A DNA stretch of 64,000 bases from Streptococcus vicugnae (GTDB lineage: Bacteria > Bacillota > Bacilli > Lactobacillales > Streptococcaceae). Where the stretch lies: positions 372,001 to 436,000 of the forward strand of contig NZ_JAEMHW010000001.1 in NCBI RefSeq assembly GCF_016461705.1, in the 5' to 3' direction. How positions within the stretch are numbered: position 1 is the first letter of the stretch; each line of letters opens with the position of its first letter. Positions 27,190-35,829 of this stretch are shown here, in pieces. A program made the position numbers and the translations under genes. The notes below the pieces were generated by a model. That model did not search any database and was not told the DNA's origin. It saw only the letters and a list, made by a program, of their open reading frames with translations.

Positions 27190-28513
27190 CTTCAATACTC
27201 TGTTCTATATCAGAAAAAATAACTTTCAATTTTGTCACTCGACCATCTTTTACTTTATCATTTGTCAAAGCAATATGTTTTTCTTTTGAATCAACTTCAA
27301 ACGTTTCGCGACTATCCTGACTTGGAATGTTACCAACACCTGTCAAATAGAACCCAGCAATAGTATCAACATCATCGCTATCTAAATCTAGGTCAAAGTA
27401 ATCATTAAAATCATTCAAAGTCATTGTTCCTAAAACAATGTAAGTATCTTCACCAATCTCACGAACAAATTGCTCTGCTTTATCAGTTTCATCATCGATT
27501 TCACCGACAATTTCTTCAAGGAGGTCCTCAAGTGTGACAATCCCTGCAACCCCACCATATTCATCAAGTAAGATTGCCATTTGATTTTGAGTGTTTCGTA
27601 ATTGACGTAACAAATCATCAACAAAAATAGTTTCTGGGACAAACAAAGGTTCCTGTAAAATTTTACGTAAAACAATATTGTCAAATCCATCACGGAAACC
27701 AGCATCAAGCAGACGTTTCGTATGAAGAACACCAATAATCTTATCCTTGTCATCATCATAGACCGGGATACGTGAGAAGTGTTTTTTCAAAATTTCTTGG
27801 ATATTTTCTTGAGTATCATCATTAATATCAATCATGAAAGCATCCGTTCTTGGTACCATGACTTCACGCGCCATCAATTCGTCAAGTGAGAAGACCCCCT
27901 GAAGCATTTCAATTTCTTCTGCATCCAATGTTTCCTCACTATTTGACAACATGTATTCGATCTCATCACGAGTCATTTTTTCATCAGCATCATCAAACTG
28001 CATTGGTGTGATACGTGATAAAAGGTTGGTTGAAGCTGACAACAACCACACAAAAGGACTAACAATTTTACCAATAAGGATAATCACTGGAGCTGAAACA
28101 ACCGCTAAATTTTCCTTAAGGTTCATTGCGATACGTTTTGGATAAAGTTCTCCAAGAACAATTGAGATGTAAGTCAAAAAGACAAGAGAAATCACACTAC
28201 CAGCCGTTTTTGCCCACACAAAACCACCAAACCAAGAGGCAATCACACTACCAAGTGAAGCAGACAAACTAGCCCCTTGCAAAAGACCAATAAAGGTAAT
28301 ACCAACCTGAATAGTTGATAAAAAGTTATTCGGTTTTTCTAGAACAGACAAAAGACGGATATATTTTTTATCTCCTTCTTCTGCTTTTTGTTCAACACGT
28401 GAACGATTTAAAGAAACAAGTGCCATCTCAGATGCTGAGAAAAAGGCATTAAACAAAGTCAAAATTAATAATAAAACAAATTGAAAAACTAAATTCTGAC
28501 TCGGGTCTTCCAT
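27182..28513 (-). CDS. HlyC/CorC (CNNM) family protein with CBS pair
   Basis: A 443-residue membrane protein. An N-terminal CNNM (DUF21) domain with three to four helices (residues 1-200; LTLFNAFFSASEMALVSLNRSRVEQ) is followed by a CBS pair (about 215-340; MVPRTDAFMIDINDD, ILLDEYGGVAGIVTLEDLLEE) and a C-terminal CorC/HlyC domain. Family members export Mg2+ or related cations, and the old haemolysin label is not informative. RBS GAGGAG is present. It is a single-gene unit flanked by terminators. Confidence 0.92.
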   Translation of the reverse strand: MEDPSQNLVFQFVLLLILTLFNAFFSASEMALVSLNRSRVEQKAEEGDKKYIRLLSVLEKPNNFLSTIQVGITFIGLLQGASLSASLGSVIASWFGGFVWAKTAGSVISLVFLTYISIVLGELYPKRIAMNLKENLAVVSAPVIILIGKIVSPFVWLLSASTNLLSRITPMQFDDADEKMTRDEIEYMLSNSEETLDAEEIEMLQGVFSLDELMAREVMVPRTDAFMIDINDDTQENIQEILKKHFSRIPVYDDDKDKIIGVLHTKRLLDAGFRDGFDNIVLRKILQEPLFVPETIFVDDLLRQLRNTQNQMAILLDEYGGVAGIVTLEDLLEEIVGEIDDETDKAEQFVREIGEDTYIVLGTMTLNDFNDYFDLDLDSDDVDTIAGFYLTGVGNIPSQDSRETFEVDSKEKHIALTNDKVKDGRVTKLKVIFSDIEQSIEED

Positions 28514-28640
28514 ATAAATCTTACTCCTCTTCTATATCGGTAGGCATTCTAGCCTACATCTATTCTTATACAGTGACTACATTATAGCATATTTTCTATG
28601 TAAAGTATCAAACAAATACTATTACTTTCTTCTATTAAAT

Positions 28641-28667
28641 AAAAAAGCCCAGTTCTTTGAACTGAGC
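28641..28667 (-). terminator. Terminator after lacS
   Basis: GCCCAGTTC (28647-28655) pairs with GAACTGAGC (28659-28667) around a 3-base loop; on the minus strand a six-T run follows at 28641-28646. Confidence 0.9.
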
Positions 28668-28679
28668 TCCTTTTTCCTT

Positions 28680-30602
28680 TTATTTCAAAGTAAGAACTGT
28701 ATCACCAGCTTGTAAGCTTGTACCTGGTGTTGGTTTGATCACAAAGTCATTAAAGACATGTGAATTGGTTACTGTGACGATAACGGTATCATCTAAGCCT
28801 GCTTTTTGAATTACTGGATCCCAGAATTCAATTAATTTATCTCCTTTTTTAACATGTTCACCTTCAACAACGTAAGAAACAAAACCAGTTCCTTTTAGTT
28901 TAACCGTTCCAATACCGATGTGAATCAATAAGACGATACCATCTTCTGAGACAAGACCAACAGCATGACGAGTCGTAAAGACTTGACGAACTATAGCATT
29001 AAATGGAGCATAGACACAACCATCGCTAGGCTTAATAGCAAAACCTTTACCGAGACCTTCACTGGCAAAGACTGGATCAACTACTTGTGACAAAGCAAGA
29101 AGTTCACCAGAAATTGGAGCAGAGATGCTAAGACCACCATCTGTTTCAACTTTATCATCGATGAATTCATGACCCCAAGTACGTTCAAGTTCTTCGACAA
29201 TTTCAGCGTGTTTTTCTTCGGTTAATTTGACACGGAAGAAGAAAACAAGACTACTTAGAACAATCAAAACAAATGGCAAAGCAAAAACATGAAGTTTGAA
29301 AGAAATGGCACCCGCTTTTGTAATAGAATCAGCTGTAGCACCAGTTGTCATTCCAGCCGCAACTGCTGCTGCACCAATAACTAAGTTTGAAATAGCACCA
29401 CCAAATTTATCCAACAAAGGACGAACTGACAAAGTCAAGGCTTCGTCACGATGTCCGAGTTTCCATTGACCATATTCAACACAGTCTGTGATAATCATCA
29501 AGACAACAAGGAAAACAAGCGGTTGTGGAATAAAGAACAACTCAGCAGCAATTAAAACCAAAGCAAGTGAAGTTCCTGCTACAGAGAATAATCCAATACC
29601 ACAAAGCATGACCGCAATACATGCAAAGAAAAGATTACGTCGATTCAATTTTCCAGCCAACTGTGGGAAAAGCGACACTGAAAGCAAACCAACGATGGTA
29701 TTAATAGTTCCTAAAATAGAAAATTGAGCAGCGTGCCCTAAAATGTAAGTAAAGTAATACAATTCAGAAGCATTTAAAATACTAATACCAGTTGTATACA
29801 AAACATATGATAAAGCAATAGCCATCAATTGGTCGTTCTTAGTCAAAACTTTAAGAACATCTTTAAAGCCTGTTTTTTCAGTATTTTTACGAAGGTCTGA
29901 TTCAATTTCATGTGTTCCAAAAGCAACAGCCAACACAGTCAAAACACCTAGTAAAGCAACGATAAAGGCAAACCAGAACCAACCATGATTATCACCAGCA
30001 CCACCGTTACGATTTAGTGAGAAGAAAAGAACGATTGGCATAATGACAACACCAACAATATTTGCACCGATTGTTGAACCGATACGAGCAAAGGTTGCTG
30101 TTTTTTCACGTTCTTCTGAGCTAAATGACAAAGCTGGAACCATTGACCAAAAGCCAATATCTTTAAAAGAATAAAAAATATCCATCGTAATATAGATAAA
30201 GGCAAAGATAATCAAGTAAAGCACTGGATTAGTCTTATTGAGTCCTCCCATATCTGTAAATAAAATCAATAAAGCAATTGAACTAATTGTTCCACCAGCT
30301 ACTACCCAAGGCTTGAATTTACCCCAGCGTGTCTTGGTATTGTCAATCATGTTTCCAATAAAAGGGTCAATAATCAATTCAACAATACGCAAACCTGCAA
30401 TAATTTGAGTAATATATAAAACCATGCGATTATTTTGCGCCGCATCACCCGTATTAAATAAGTGTGAGGTAATAAAGGTGATAAAGTATGTTGATAGGGT
30501 CGCGTAAAAAATATCATGACCAAATGCACCAAAAGCATATGAAATGCGTGAGGTAGCTGCAGATTTTTTCAAATCTTTATTTGAATGAGTCGCTTGATTC
30601 AT
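28680..30602 (-). CDS. lacS: LacS-type galactoside transporter with C-terminal EIIA domain
   Basis: A 640-residue fusion. Residues about 15-470 are a GPH/SLC45-type permease with 12 helices ([22 protein letters not shown] is the family hallmark). Residues about 485-640 are a PTS EIIA-Glc-like domain with [12 protein letters not shown], whose His is the phosphorylation site in S. thermophilus LacS, and the second active-site His in TTRHAVGLV. Family members exchange lactose for galactose and are modulated by HPr-His-P. No lacZ, gal or regulator gene is nearby, so raffinose or another galactoside remains possible. RBS AAGGAG is present. Confidence 0.9.
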   Translation of the reverse strand: MNQATHSNKDLKKSAATSRISYAFGAFGHDIFYATLSTYFITFITSHLFNTGDAAQNNRMVLYITQIIAGLRIVELIIDPFIGNMIDNTKTRWGKFKPWVVAGGTISSIALLILFTDMGGLNKTNPVLYLIIFAFIYITMDIFYSFKDIGFWSMVPALSFSSEEREKTATFARIGSTIGANIVGVVIMPIVLFFSLNRNGGAGDNHGWFWFAFIVALLGVLTVLAVAFGTHEIESDLRKNTEKTGFKDVLKVLTKNDQLMAIALSYVLYTTGISILNASELYYFTYILGHAAQFSILGTINTIVGLLSVSLFPQLAGKLNRRNLFFACIAVMLCGIGLFSVAGTSLALVLIAAELFFIPQPLVFLVVLMIITDCVEYGQWKLGHRDEALTLSVRPLLDKFGGAISNLVIGAAAVAAGMTTGATADSITKAGAISFKLHVFALPFVLIVLSSLVFFFRVKLTEEKHAEIVEELERTWGHEFIDDKVETDGGLSISAPISGELLALSQVVDPVFASEGLGKGFAIKPSDGCVYAPFNAIVRQVFTTRHAVGLVSEDGIVLLIHIGIGTVKLKGTGFVSYVVEGEHVKKGDKLIEFWDPVIQKAGLDDTVIVTVTNSHVFNDFVIKPTPGTSLQAGDTVLTLK

Positions 30603-30647
30603 AAAAATCTCCTTCTTCTAACAACTTTGTTTTTTTGTTACAAGAAT

Positions 30648-30676
30648 ATAGTAAACGCTTTCCTGAATAAAGTCAA
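30648..30676 (-). promoter_or_regulatory. lacS promoter with cre site
   Basis: On the minus strand -35 TTGACT (30671-30676), a 17-base spacer and -10 TACTAT (30648-30653) form a promoter about 40 bases before the lacS RBS. AGTAAACGCTTTCC (30650-30663) matches the catabolite-responsive element TGWAARCGYTWNCW at 12 of 14 positions and covers the -10 and spacer, so CcpA repression is expected. Confidence 0.8.
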
Positions 30677-30795
30677 TGAATTTTAGTAAAGTTTTACTAA
30701 CTTTTAGTTTATATTCTCAAACTATTTCAGAAATAAATATCTGAATTTTCTGAAAAATGTTATAATAACTATCAAACAGATTACGGAGGTTCCTC

Positions 30796-31581
30796 ATGAC
30801 TCAAATTGCTTTAAAAAACGTCACCCTTAAACGACAGAACAAAACGCTTTTAAATAACCTAACTTGGGAAGTTAATAAAGGAGAACACTGGGCAATCTTA
30901 GGTCTCAATGGTTCAGGTAAAACATCTCTTCTCAAACTCATCACTGCAGAATACTGGACAAGCGACGGTAGTGTTGAAGTTCTAGGAAATAAATTTGGAG
31001 GAACAGATATTAGCAACATGCGTACAAAAATTGGTATCGTCGGCTCATTCATCGCTGAGCGACTATCTCCACACATGCTTGCTGAAAAAATCGTCCTAAC
31101 TGGGAAATACAAGTCAAGCATTCTCTACACTCAATATGGTGAAAAAGAACTCAATGAAGCTAAGCAAATGTTGATTTCAATTGGTGGTGAACACCTTCTT
31201 GGCCGTATCTACGCTAGCCTTTCACAAGGTGAAAAACAACTACTTCTTATTGCACGTAGTTTGATGGAAGAACCTGAAATTTTAATTCTTGATGAAGCAA
31301 CTAGTGGACTTGACCTTTTTGCACGTGAAAAATTGCTTCGACAAATTGAACAAATCACCAATCTTCCAAAAGCTCCAACAATTCTCTACGTCACACACCA
31401 TGCAGAAGAAATTACTCGCTCATTTACCCACGTTCTACTTCTCAAAAAAGGGAATATCATTGCCCAAGGTCCAAAAGACCAAGTCCTAACAGAAGATATC
31501 TTATCTGATTTTTATGATCAAACCGTATCAATTGTCCCTCTTGGTGATGAACGTATTTACATCAAACCTGAATTTAAATAA
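30796..31581 (+). CDS. Stand-alone ABC transporter ATP-binding protein
   Basis: A 261-residue ABC ATPase with Walker A GLNGSGKTS near residue 38, Q-loop region, signature LSQGEKQLLLIARSL near 140 and Walker B ILILDEATSGLD near 160. It resembles YlmA/ModF-like ATPases. No permease or binding protein is adjacent, and the flanking genes are lacS (divergent) and mnmM (convergent), so its partner and role are unknown. RBS GGAGG lies upstream. Confidence 0.85.
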   Translation: MTQIALKNVTLKRQNKTLLNNLTWEVNKGEHWAILGLNGSGKTSLLKLITAEYWTSDGSVEVLGNKFGGTDISNMRTKIGIVGSFIAERLSPHMLAEKIVLTGKYKSSILYTQYGEKELNEAKQMLISIGGEHLLGRIYASLSQGEKQLLLIARSLMEEPEILILDEATSGLDLFAREKLLRQIEQITNLPKAPTILYVTHHAEEITRSFTHVLLLKKGNIIAQGPKDQVLTEDILSDFYDQTVSIVPLGDERIYIKPEFK

Positions 31582-31584
31582 CGA

Positions 31585-31616
31585 AAAACCTCTATGACCT
31601 TAATCATAGAGGTTTT
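31585..31616. terminator. Bidirectional terminator
   Basis: Perfect 13-base arms 31585-31597 and 31604-31616 (AAAACCTCTATGA and complement) enclose a 6-base loop between the convergent ABC ATPase and mnmM genes. Confidence 0.93.
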
Positions 31617-31621
31617 ACTTA

Positions 31622-32170
31622 TTAACGTAATTTTTCAATCATAACCAAAAATGGTGGTTGGTGAATTTGGTTCAAAGGTTTATATAGCATTGTTGCAAAT
31701 TCTTTTTGATCAAGTGCTGACACAAAATCAAGCACTGCATCTTTTTCCATGTCGCCACCTTCATGGCCATAATAAATCATGATAGCTAGACGACCACCGA
31801 TTTCAAGACGTTCTAAGATTTTTTCAATAGCCACTAAAGTGGTATCAGGTTTTGTAATGACTGTCTTATCGGCACTTGGTAAATAACCAAGATTGAAAAT
31901 AGCTGCGCGAATTGGCTCATTAACGTATTGGTCAAGATTTTGATGACCATCAAGAATTAATTGAGCATTTGAAATAGCTTGTTTTTCTAAACGTTCTTGT
32001 GTGCTTTTTAAAGCTTGTTCTTGCACATCAAAGGCATAAACTTTTTTAGCCTTTTGCGCCAGAAAGGCTGTGTCATTCCCATTTCCCATTGTCGCATCAA
32101 TGGCTACCGCGCTATCATCTAGCACTTCAGCCAAGAAATCATGAGACAAATGCAACGGACGTTTAATCAT
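31622..32170 (-). CDS. mnmM: SAM-dependent methyltransferase MnmM (YtqB)
   Basis: A 182-residue Rossmann-fold methyltransferase of the YtqB family: AIDATMGNGNDTAFLA (motif I) near residue 24, FNLGYLPSADK near 90 and the C-terminal QIHQPPFLVMIEK. Bacillus YtqB is MnmM, which methylates nm5s2U34 to mnm5s2U34 in tRNA. It overlaps the ytqA stop by 4 bases, the conserved ytqA-ytqB pair. Confidence 0.88.
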   Translation of the reverse strand: MIKRPLHLSHDFLAEVLDDSAVAIDATMGNGNDTAFLAQKAKKVYAFDVQEQALKSTQERLEKQAISNAQLILDGHQNLDQYVNEPIRAAIFNLGYLPSADKTVITKPDTTLVAIEKILERLEIGGRLAIMIYYGHEGGDMEKDAVLDFVSALDQKEFATMLYKPLNQIHQPPFLVMIEKLR

Positions 32171-33105
32171 GATTTAGACTCCTCTTCTAATTTACAGCCT
32201 TGATAAGAACCGCGGCGTTCCATTTCTTTATCAATAGCGTTCAAAACTTCCCATTTTTTAAGACTCCACATTGGACCGATAAGCATATCGCGCGGAGCAT
32301 CACCTGTAATACGATGAATAATGATATGTTTCGGAATGATTTCCAATTGATCACAAATAATATTGACATATTCATCCATGCTAAGGAGTTTTAAGCGTCC
32401 TTCATGGTAATCACGTTGCATTTTGGTACTTGTCATCAAGTGAAGCAAATGCAGTTTAATCCCATCAATCTCATTATCTGTCACACAACGTCTAACATTT
32501 TCAAGCATCATCTCATGCGTTTCACCGGGCAAACCATTAATCAAGTGAGAAACAATTTCCACTTTTGGTGCCAGTTCACGCAGACGCTTTACAGTTTTAA
32601 CATACAAATCATAAGTGTGCGCACGATTGATAATCTTAGACGTTTCATCATAAGTAGTCTGCAAACCAAGTTCGACAGTCACATGCATACGCTCAGACAA
32701 CTCAGCGATATAAGCAATTGTCTCATCAGGTAAACAATCAGGACGTGTTCCAATATTAATCCCAACAACACCTGGTTCATTAATTGCTTGCTCGTAACGC
32801 TCACGAATCACTTCTACTGTATCATGGGTGTTAGTGAAGTTTTGGAAATAAACCAAGTATTTTTTAACATCCGGCCACTTGCGGTGCATGAAATCTATTT
32901 CTTTATAAAATTGATCACGGATTGGGGCATCTGGAGCTACAATCGCATCACCAGAACCTGATACCGTACAGAAGGTACAGCCGCCATGTGCTACTGTCCC
33001 ATCACGGTTTGGGCAGTCAAATCCTGCATCAATAGGAACTTTAAATATTTTTTCTCCAAAAATCTCGCGATAATAATCATTTAGAGTATTGTAACGTTTT
33101 TTCAT
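32167..33105 (-). CDS. TIGR01212-type radical SAM protein (YtqA)
   Basis: A 312-residue radical SAM protein. The cluster-binding cysteines are in DCPNRDGTVAHGGCTFC near residues 28-45, where the first Cys is well separated from the CxxC pair, as in this family. YLVYFQNFTNTH and GLQTTYDETSKIINRAHT are family signatures. Its substrate is not established. Coupling to the tRNA methyltransferase mnmM (4-base overlap) suggests RNA modification, which is inference. Confidence 0.88.
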   Translation of the reverse strand: MKKRYNTLNDYYREIFGEKIFKVPIDAGFDCPNRDGTVAHGGCTFCTVSGSGDAIVAPDAPIRDQFYKEIDFMHRKWPDVKKYLVYFQNFTNTHDTVEVIRERYEQAINEPGVVGINIGTRPDCLPDETIAYIAELSERMHVTVELGLQTTYDETSKIINRAHTYDLYVKTVKRLRELAPKVEIVSHLINGLPGETHEMMLENVRRCVTDNEIDGIKLHLLHLMTSTKMQRDYHEGRLKLLSMDEYVNIICDQLEIIPKHIIIHRITGDAPRDMLIGPMWSLKKWEVLNAIDKEMERRGSYQGCKLEEESKS

Positions 33106-33155
33106 AGCTTTTATTATAACACTTTCTACTTATCAGACAAACTCTAGTCACCTTA

Positions 33156-33177
33156 AAAAGACGACCAAGTGGTCGCC
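33156..33177 (-). terminator. Terminator after the PAP2 gene
   Basis: GACGACC and GGTCGCC arms (33160-33166, 33171-33177) around AAGT, followed by five T on the minus strand. Confidence 0.8.
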
Positions 33178-33190
33178 CTTAGCTATTAAT

Positions 33191-33847
33191 TTAATCTTGT
33201 TTATCTTGGAAACGCCATTCAAATCGTTTTTGATCATAAATTGGATAGACAGCTGCTGAAATAGTAATAGCTAATAACCAACCACCTAAGATATCTGATG
33301 GATAATGAACACCTAGATAAATACGTGAAATAGCCGTTGTCAAAGCAATTACTAAAACCAAAATTTGTAAACAGCGTTTTGCCAAAGTTTTCGTCAAATG
33401 TTGTTCAATAATAATCATCAAACTAATGGCTACAATCATCGTTGACGCTGCATGCCAACTTGGGAAAGATGGGCCTAGTGGTTTCTTAGCCAAATACTCA
33501 AGACTTGGTCTCGGGCGATTATAGAGATATTTGAAAATTGTTGACATAACTCCCATCAAGACCAAATTACCTGATAAAAAGAGAGCTTCTGTTTTCCAAT
33601 TCTTTTTGAAATAAAAGACTGCTGAGATAGCAAATGTGTAAACAAAAACCAAAGCTTCATGACCAAAATTCGTCACTGCTTTGAAAAATATACTCAAGTG
33701 ATTTGGCAAATCCCCACGCACACTTGATTGAATACTTGAATCGATACTTACTAGTACCTCAGGATAAAACTTAACAATATAGCCTAATATCATAAAAAGA
33801 ACAAGAAATGATGAGGCAATTGAAAAGTAAGTTTGTTTGTGTTTCAT
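33191..33847 (-). CDS. PAP2-family membrane phosphatase
   Basis: A protein of about 218 residues with five to six helices and the three acid-phosphatase motifs: KYLYNRPRP, PSWHAAST (PSGH variant with Trp) and SRIYLGVHYPSDILGG. These provide the catalytic histidines facing outside. Likely substrates are lipid phosphates such as undecaprenyl pyrophosphate or phosphatidylglycerol phosphate; the choice cannot be made from sequence. ATG 33845-33847 has the RBS GAAAGG; the GTG five codons earlier overlaps that RBS and is rejected. Confidence 0.88.
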   Translation of the reverse strand: MKHKQTYFSIASSFLVLFMILGYIVKFYPEVLVSIDSSIQSSVRGDLPNHLSIFFKAVTNFGHEALVFVYTFAISAVFYFKKNWKTEALFLSGNLVLMGVMSTIFKYLYNRPRPSLEYLAKKPLGPSFPSWHAASTMIVAISLMIIIEQHLTKTLAKRCLQILVLVIALTTAISRIYLGVHYPSDILGGWLLAITISAAVYPIYDQKRFEWRFQDKQD

Positions 33848-33967
33848 TCTAATACCTTTCACAACAATTTAGTGCTGTAGTACTATTATAACCTAGTTAA
33901 TTTTTTTATCCCAGTCATATCCTTTAAAATCTGTGGCAAAATTGTGTCAGTACAATTCTAGGTAGCT

Positions 33968-34001
33968 AAAAAGGCTAGAAACAAGCCGTTTCTAACCTTT
34001 T
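33968..34001 (-). terminator. Terminator after ribU
   Basis: AAAAAGG-TAGAAAC (33968-33982) pairs with GTTTCTA-CCTTTT (33988-34001) with one mismatch and a 5-base loop; the minus strand ends in a T-run. Confidence 0.83.
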
Positions 34002-34010
34002 GGATATTTA

Positions 34011-34574
34011 TTATTTAACCATTGGTTTTAAAAAGCCCCATAGGATAAAGAAGGACACTGAAAAAATAAGTCCTTCAATTAAGTTAAATGGGACAACCAT
34101 CGCAAAGAGGTAATTTCCCAAACCTAGGATAGCTGAAATGTCAAAATTAGCAAATTGTGCGTAAAGTGGTACCGCATAGATATAATTTAAGACCAACATT
34201 GCCACGGTCAAGCCAAGCGTTCCCACAACTGAAGCCAAAACGTAGTTTTTTAAACTTGGTTTACGATTCCAAATGAAAGCCATAGCTAACAAGAAAACAC
34301 CTAAAGCAACCACATTCATTGGCATACCAATCAGAGTTGCAATGCCGCCGTTGTTTAGCATCAACTTCAAAAGTGTTCGCAAAATCAAAATTCCAAGTGC
34401 GCTTTGCAAATCAATCATCACAAGACCAATTAAAACTGGTAAAATAGAAAAATCAAATTGCAAGAAGCTAGCTGATGGAATCAACGGAAATTGCAAATAC
34501 ATCAACAAGAACGAAAGCGTCGATAAAATAGCAATATGCGCCAACTTACGCGTATTAGTCATAGTTTCAGGCAT
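34011..34574 (-). CDS. ribU: Riboflavin ECF transporter S component
   Basis: A 187-residue membrane protein with six helices, starting after MPETMTNTRKLAHIAILSTL. FPLIPSASFLQFDFSILPVLIG and LIGMPMNVVAL are RibU hallmarks that line the flavin site. It works with the shared EcfAA'T module encoded elsewhere. The FMN riboswitch at 34656-34903 lies in its leader. GGAGGAA precedes the ATG, and a small hairpin (CAATTT-AAATTG, about 34590-34605) sits right against the RBS. Confidence 0.95.
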   Translation of the reverse strand: MPETMTNTRKLAHIAILSTLSFLLMYLQFPLIPSASFLQFDFSILPVLIGLVMIDLQSALGILILRTLLKLMLNNGGIATLIGMPMNVVALGVFLLAMAFIWNRKPSLKNYVLASVVGTLGLTVAMLVLNYIYAVPLYAQFANFDISAILGLGNYLFAMVVPFNLIEGLIFSVSFFILWGFLKPMVK

Positions 34575-34655
34575 AAAAAAGTTCCTCCAATTTTCTCAAA
34601 TTGAAAGAAGGCGTTCGAGTATAGAGCTCTACATAAAAACGAGCTAAACTCTTGG

Positions 34656-34903
34656 TCTTCTCCCATCCAGACTTTACTGTCGGTTCTGGAATCTCACCAG
34701 ATCAACTGCAAGTGCAGCTCGCGGACTTTCAAATTGCTCTCGTTCTCTTACCAAACTAAATTGTTTGACCTTTTACTTTTAGTCTAGGCGACAACCCACA
34801 GACATAACTGATGTTAGGAAAGGGAAGTCAACGATGAATTAAAGCAAAAGTCAGGCAACGAGAGGCAACACCGCCGGTCGGGAATTACACCCTGCCCTGA
34901 AGA
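34656..34903 (-). promoter_or_regulatory. FMN riboswitch (RFN element) controlling ribU
   Basis: Read on the minus strand the conserved RFN blocks appear in order: TCTTCAGGGCAGGGTG, AATTCCCGACCGGCGGT, AGTCCGCGAG, GGTGAGATTCCAGAACCGAC and AGTCTGGATGGGAGAAGA. The first and last close stem P1. The arm between GGCGGT and AGTCCGCG is unusually long, about 140 bases, and itself pairs (CTCTCGTT with AACGAGAG). FMN binding should reduce ribU expression. Confidence 0.95.
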
Positions 34904-34972
34904 CACTCTTAGCATATCAAAAAAACGCCGCCACTGCAATGATTTCAGCTCAAAAAGCTTATAATAAAGCAA

Positions 34973-34998
34973 AAAAACAACTATTTCTAGTTGTTTTT
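34973..34998 (-). terminator. Terminator after trmL
   Basis: Perfect 11-base arms AAAAACAACTA (34973-34983) and TAGTTGTTTTT (34988-34998) with a 4-base loop and T-run on the minus strand. The remaining 34904-34972 stretch should hold the ribU promoter. Confidence 0.9.
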
Positions 34999-35001
34999 CA
35001 T

Positions 35002-35547
35002 TTATTTTAATTTATCATGCGCGTATGTATGAGTCAATTCCAAATTTGGAAATGCTTGCTGACGTAGGGCCTCGTAAACAATCATGCAAACAGTATTTGA
35101 TAAATTCAAGCTGCGCACGTGTTCATCATTCATTGGAATGCGGAGTGCTTTTTCTGGATTTGCTCGCATAAATTCTTCTGGTAACCCTTTATCTTCACGA
35201 CCGAAAAGGAAATAGTGATGTTTACCATCATTGTACTGCTCGTCTGAATAAACTTTTTCAGCGAATTTGCTAATCAAATGAACTTGTCCATCACATTTTT
35301 CCATAAATTCATCTAAGCTATCATAAAAAGTCACATCAAGTTTATCCCAGTAATCAAGGCCAGCACGTTTCATCTTACGGTCATCAATTGGAAATCCCAT
35401 CGGACGGATAATGTGTAATGGGGTGTTAGTCGCAGCACAAGTTCTGGCAATATTTCCTGTATTTTGTGGAATTTGTGGTTGAAAAAGAACGACATGATTG
35501 ACGGCTTTAGTAGCTTCTTCTTGATAATCAAGTTCTTCGATATTCAT
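35002..35547 (-). CDS. trmL: tRNA (cytidine/uridine-34-2'-O)-methyltransferase TrmL
   Basis: A protein of about 181 residues with the SPOUT fold: [24 protein letters not shown] at the N-terminus, [15 protein letters not shown] in the middle and the SAM-binding knot [25 protein letters not shown]. It methylates the wobble ribose of tRNA-Leu isoacceptors. I used the ATG at 35545-35547 (MNIEELDY) with RBS GAGAGG. The frame stays open to an ATG at 35634, but that extension covers a structured leader (see 35548-35712) and is not part of family proteins. Confidence 0.92.
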   Translation of the reverse strand: MNIEELDYQEEATKAVNHVVLFQPQIPQNTGNIARTCAATNTPLHIIRPMGFPIDDRKMKRAGLDYWDKLDVTFYDSLDEFMEKCDGQVHLISKFAEKVYSDEQYNDGKHHYFLFGREDKGLPEEFMRANPEKALRIPMNDEHVRSLNLSNTVCMIVYEALRQQAFPNLELTHTYAHDKLK

Positions 35548-35712
35548 AACGATTCCTCTCAGTTTTTTGACATAAAAATAAACCACACTGCCCGGAGTCA
35601 AGCTCAGCAAACAGCGTGGTTGGCGGCGATTCATTAACTTAAATCATAACAGGTTTGATTTAAACTAACGAATTCTTGATATTTATTATAACACTTTAAC
35701 ATGCAAAGTCAA
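35548..35712 (-). promoter_or_regulatory. trmL promoter and structured 5' leader
   Basis: On the minus strand -35 TTGACT (35707-35712), a 16-base spacer and a perfect -10 TATAAT (35685-35690) place the start near 35678, giving a leader of about 130 bases. It contains hairpin 1 (35634-35646 with 35656-35668, 13 bp including two G-U) and hairpin 2 (35581-35590 with 35612-35621, 10 bp). The latter is followed by TATTTTTAT, which looks like a weak terminator. This may be an attenuator. Confidence 0.65.
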
Positions 35713-35795
35713 CGTATTTGACGCGAAAATGTCACGTTTTTATGGCTTTTTTCAAGTCTCTTTCATTGAAAACCCTTTCTTTTGTAAAATTAAGA

Positions 35796-35818
35796 GAAGC
35801 CTTGATATTCAAGGCTTC
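35796..35818 (-). terminator. Terminator after kimA
   Basis: GAAGCCTTG (35796-35804) and CAAGGCTTC (35810-35818) are perfect arms with a 5-base loop; a moderately T-rich tail follows on the minus strand. Confidence 0.8.
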
Positions 35819-35829
35819 ATGGACATCGA

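Noticed and set aside
35548-35634. N-terminal extension of TrmL as coding sequence
   Set aside because: It would start inside a structured leader without RBS, while ATG 35545-35547 has a clear GAGAGG; kept only as a possible leader peptide.
35548-35712. CiaR-controlled csRNA
   Set aside because: No TTTAAG-N5-TTTAAG repeat upstream of the -10 box, and no anti-Shine-Dalgarno unstructured region.
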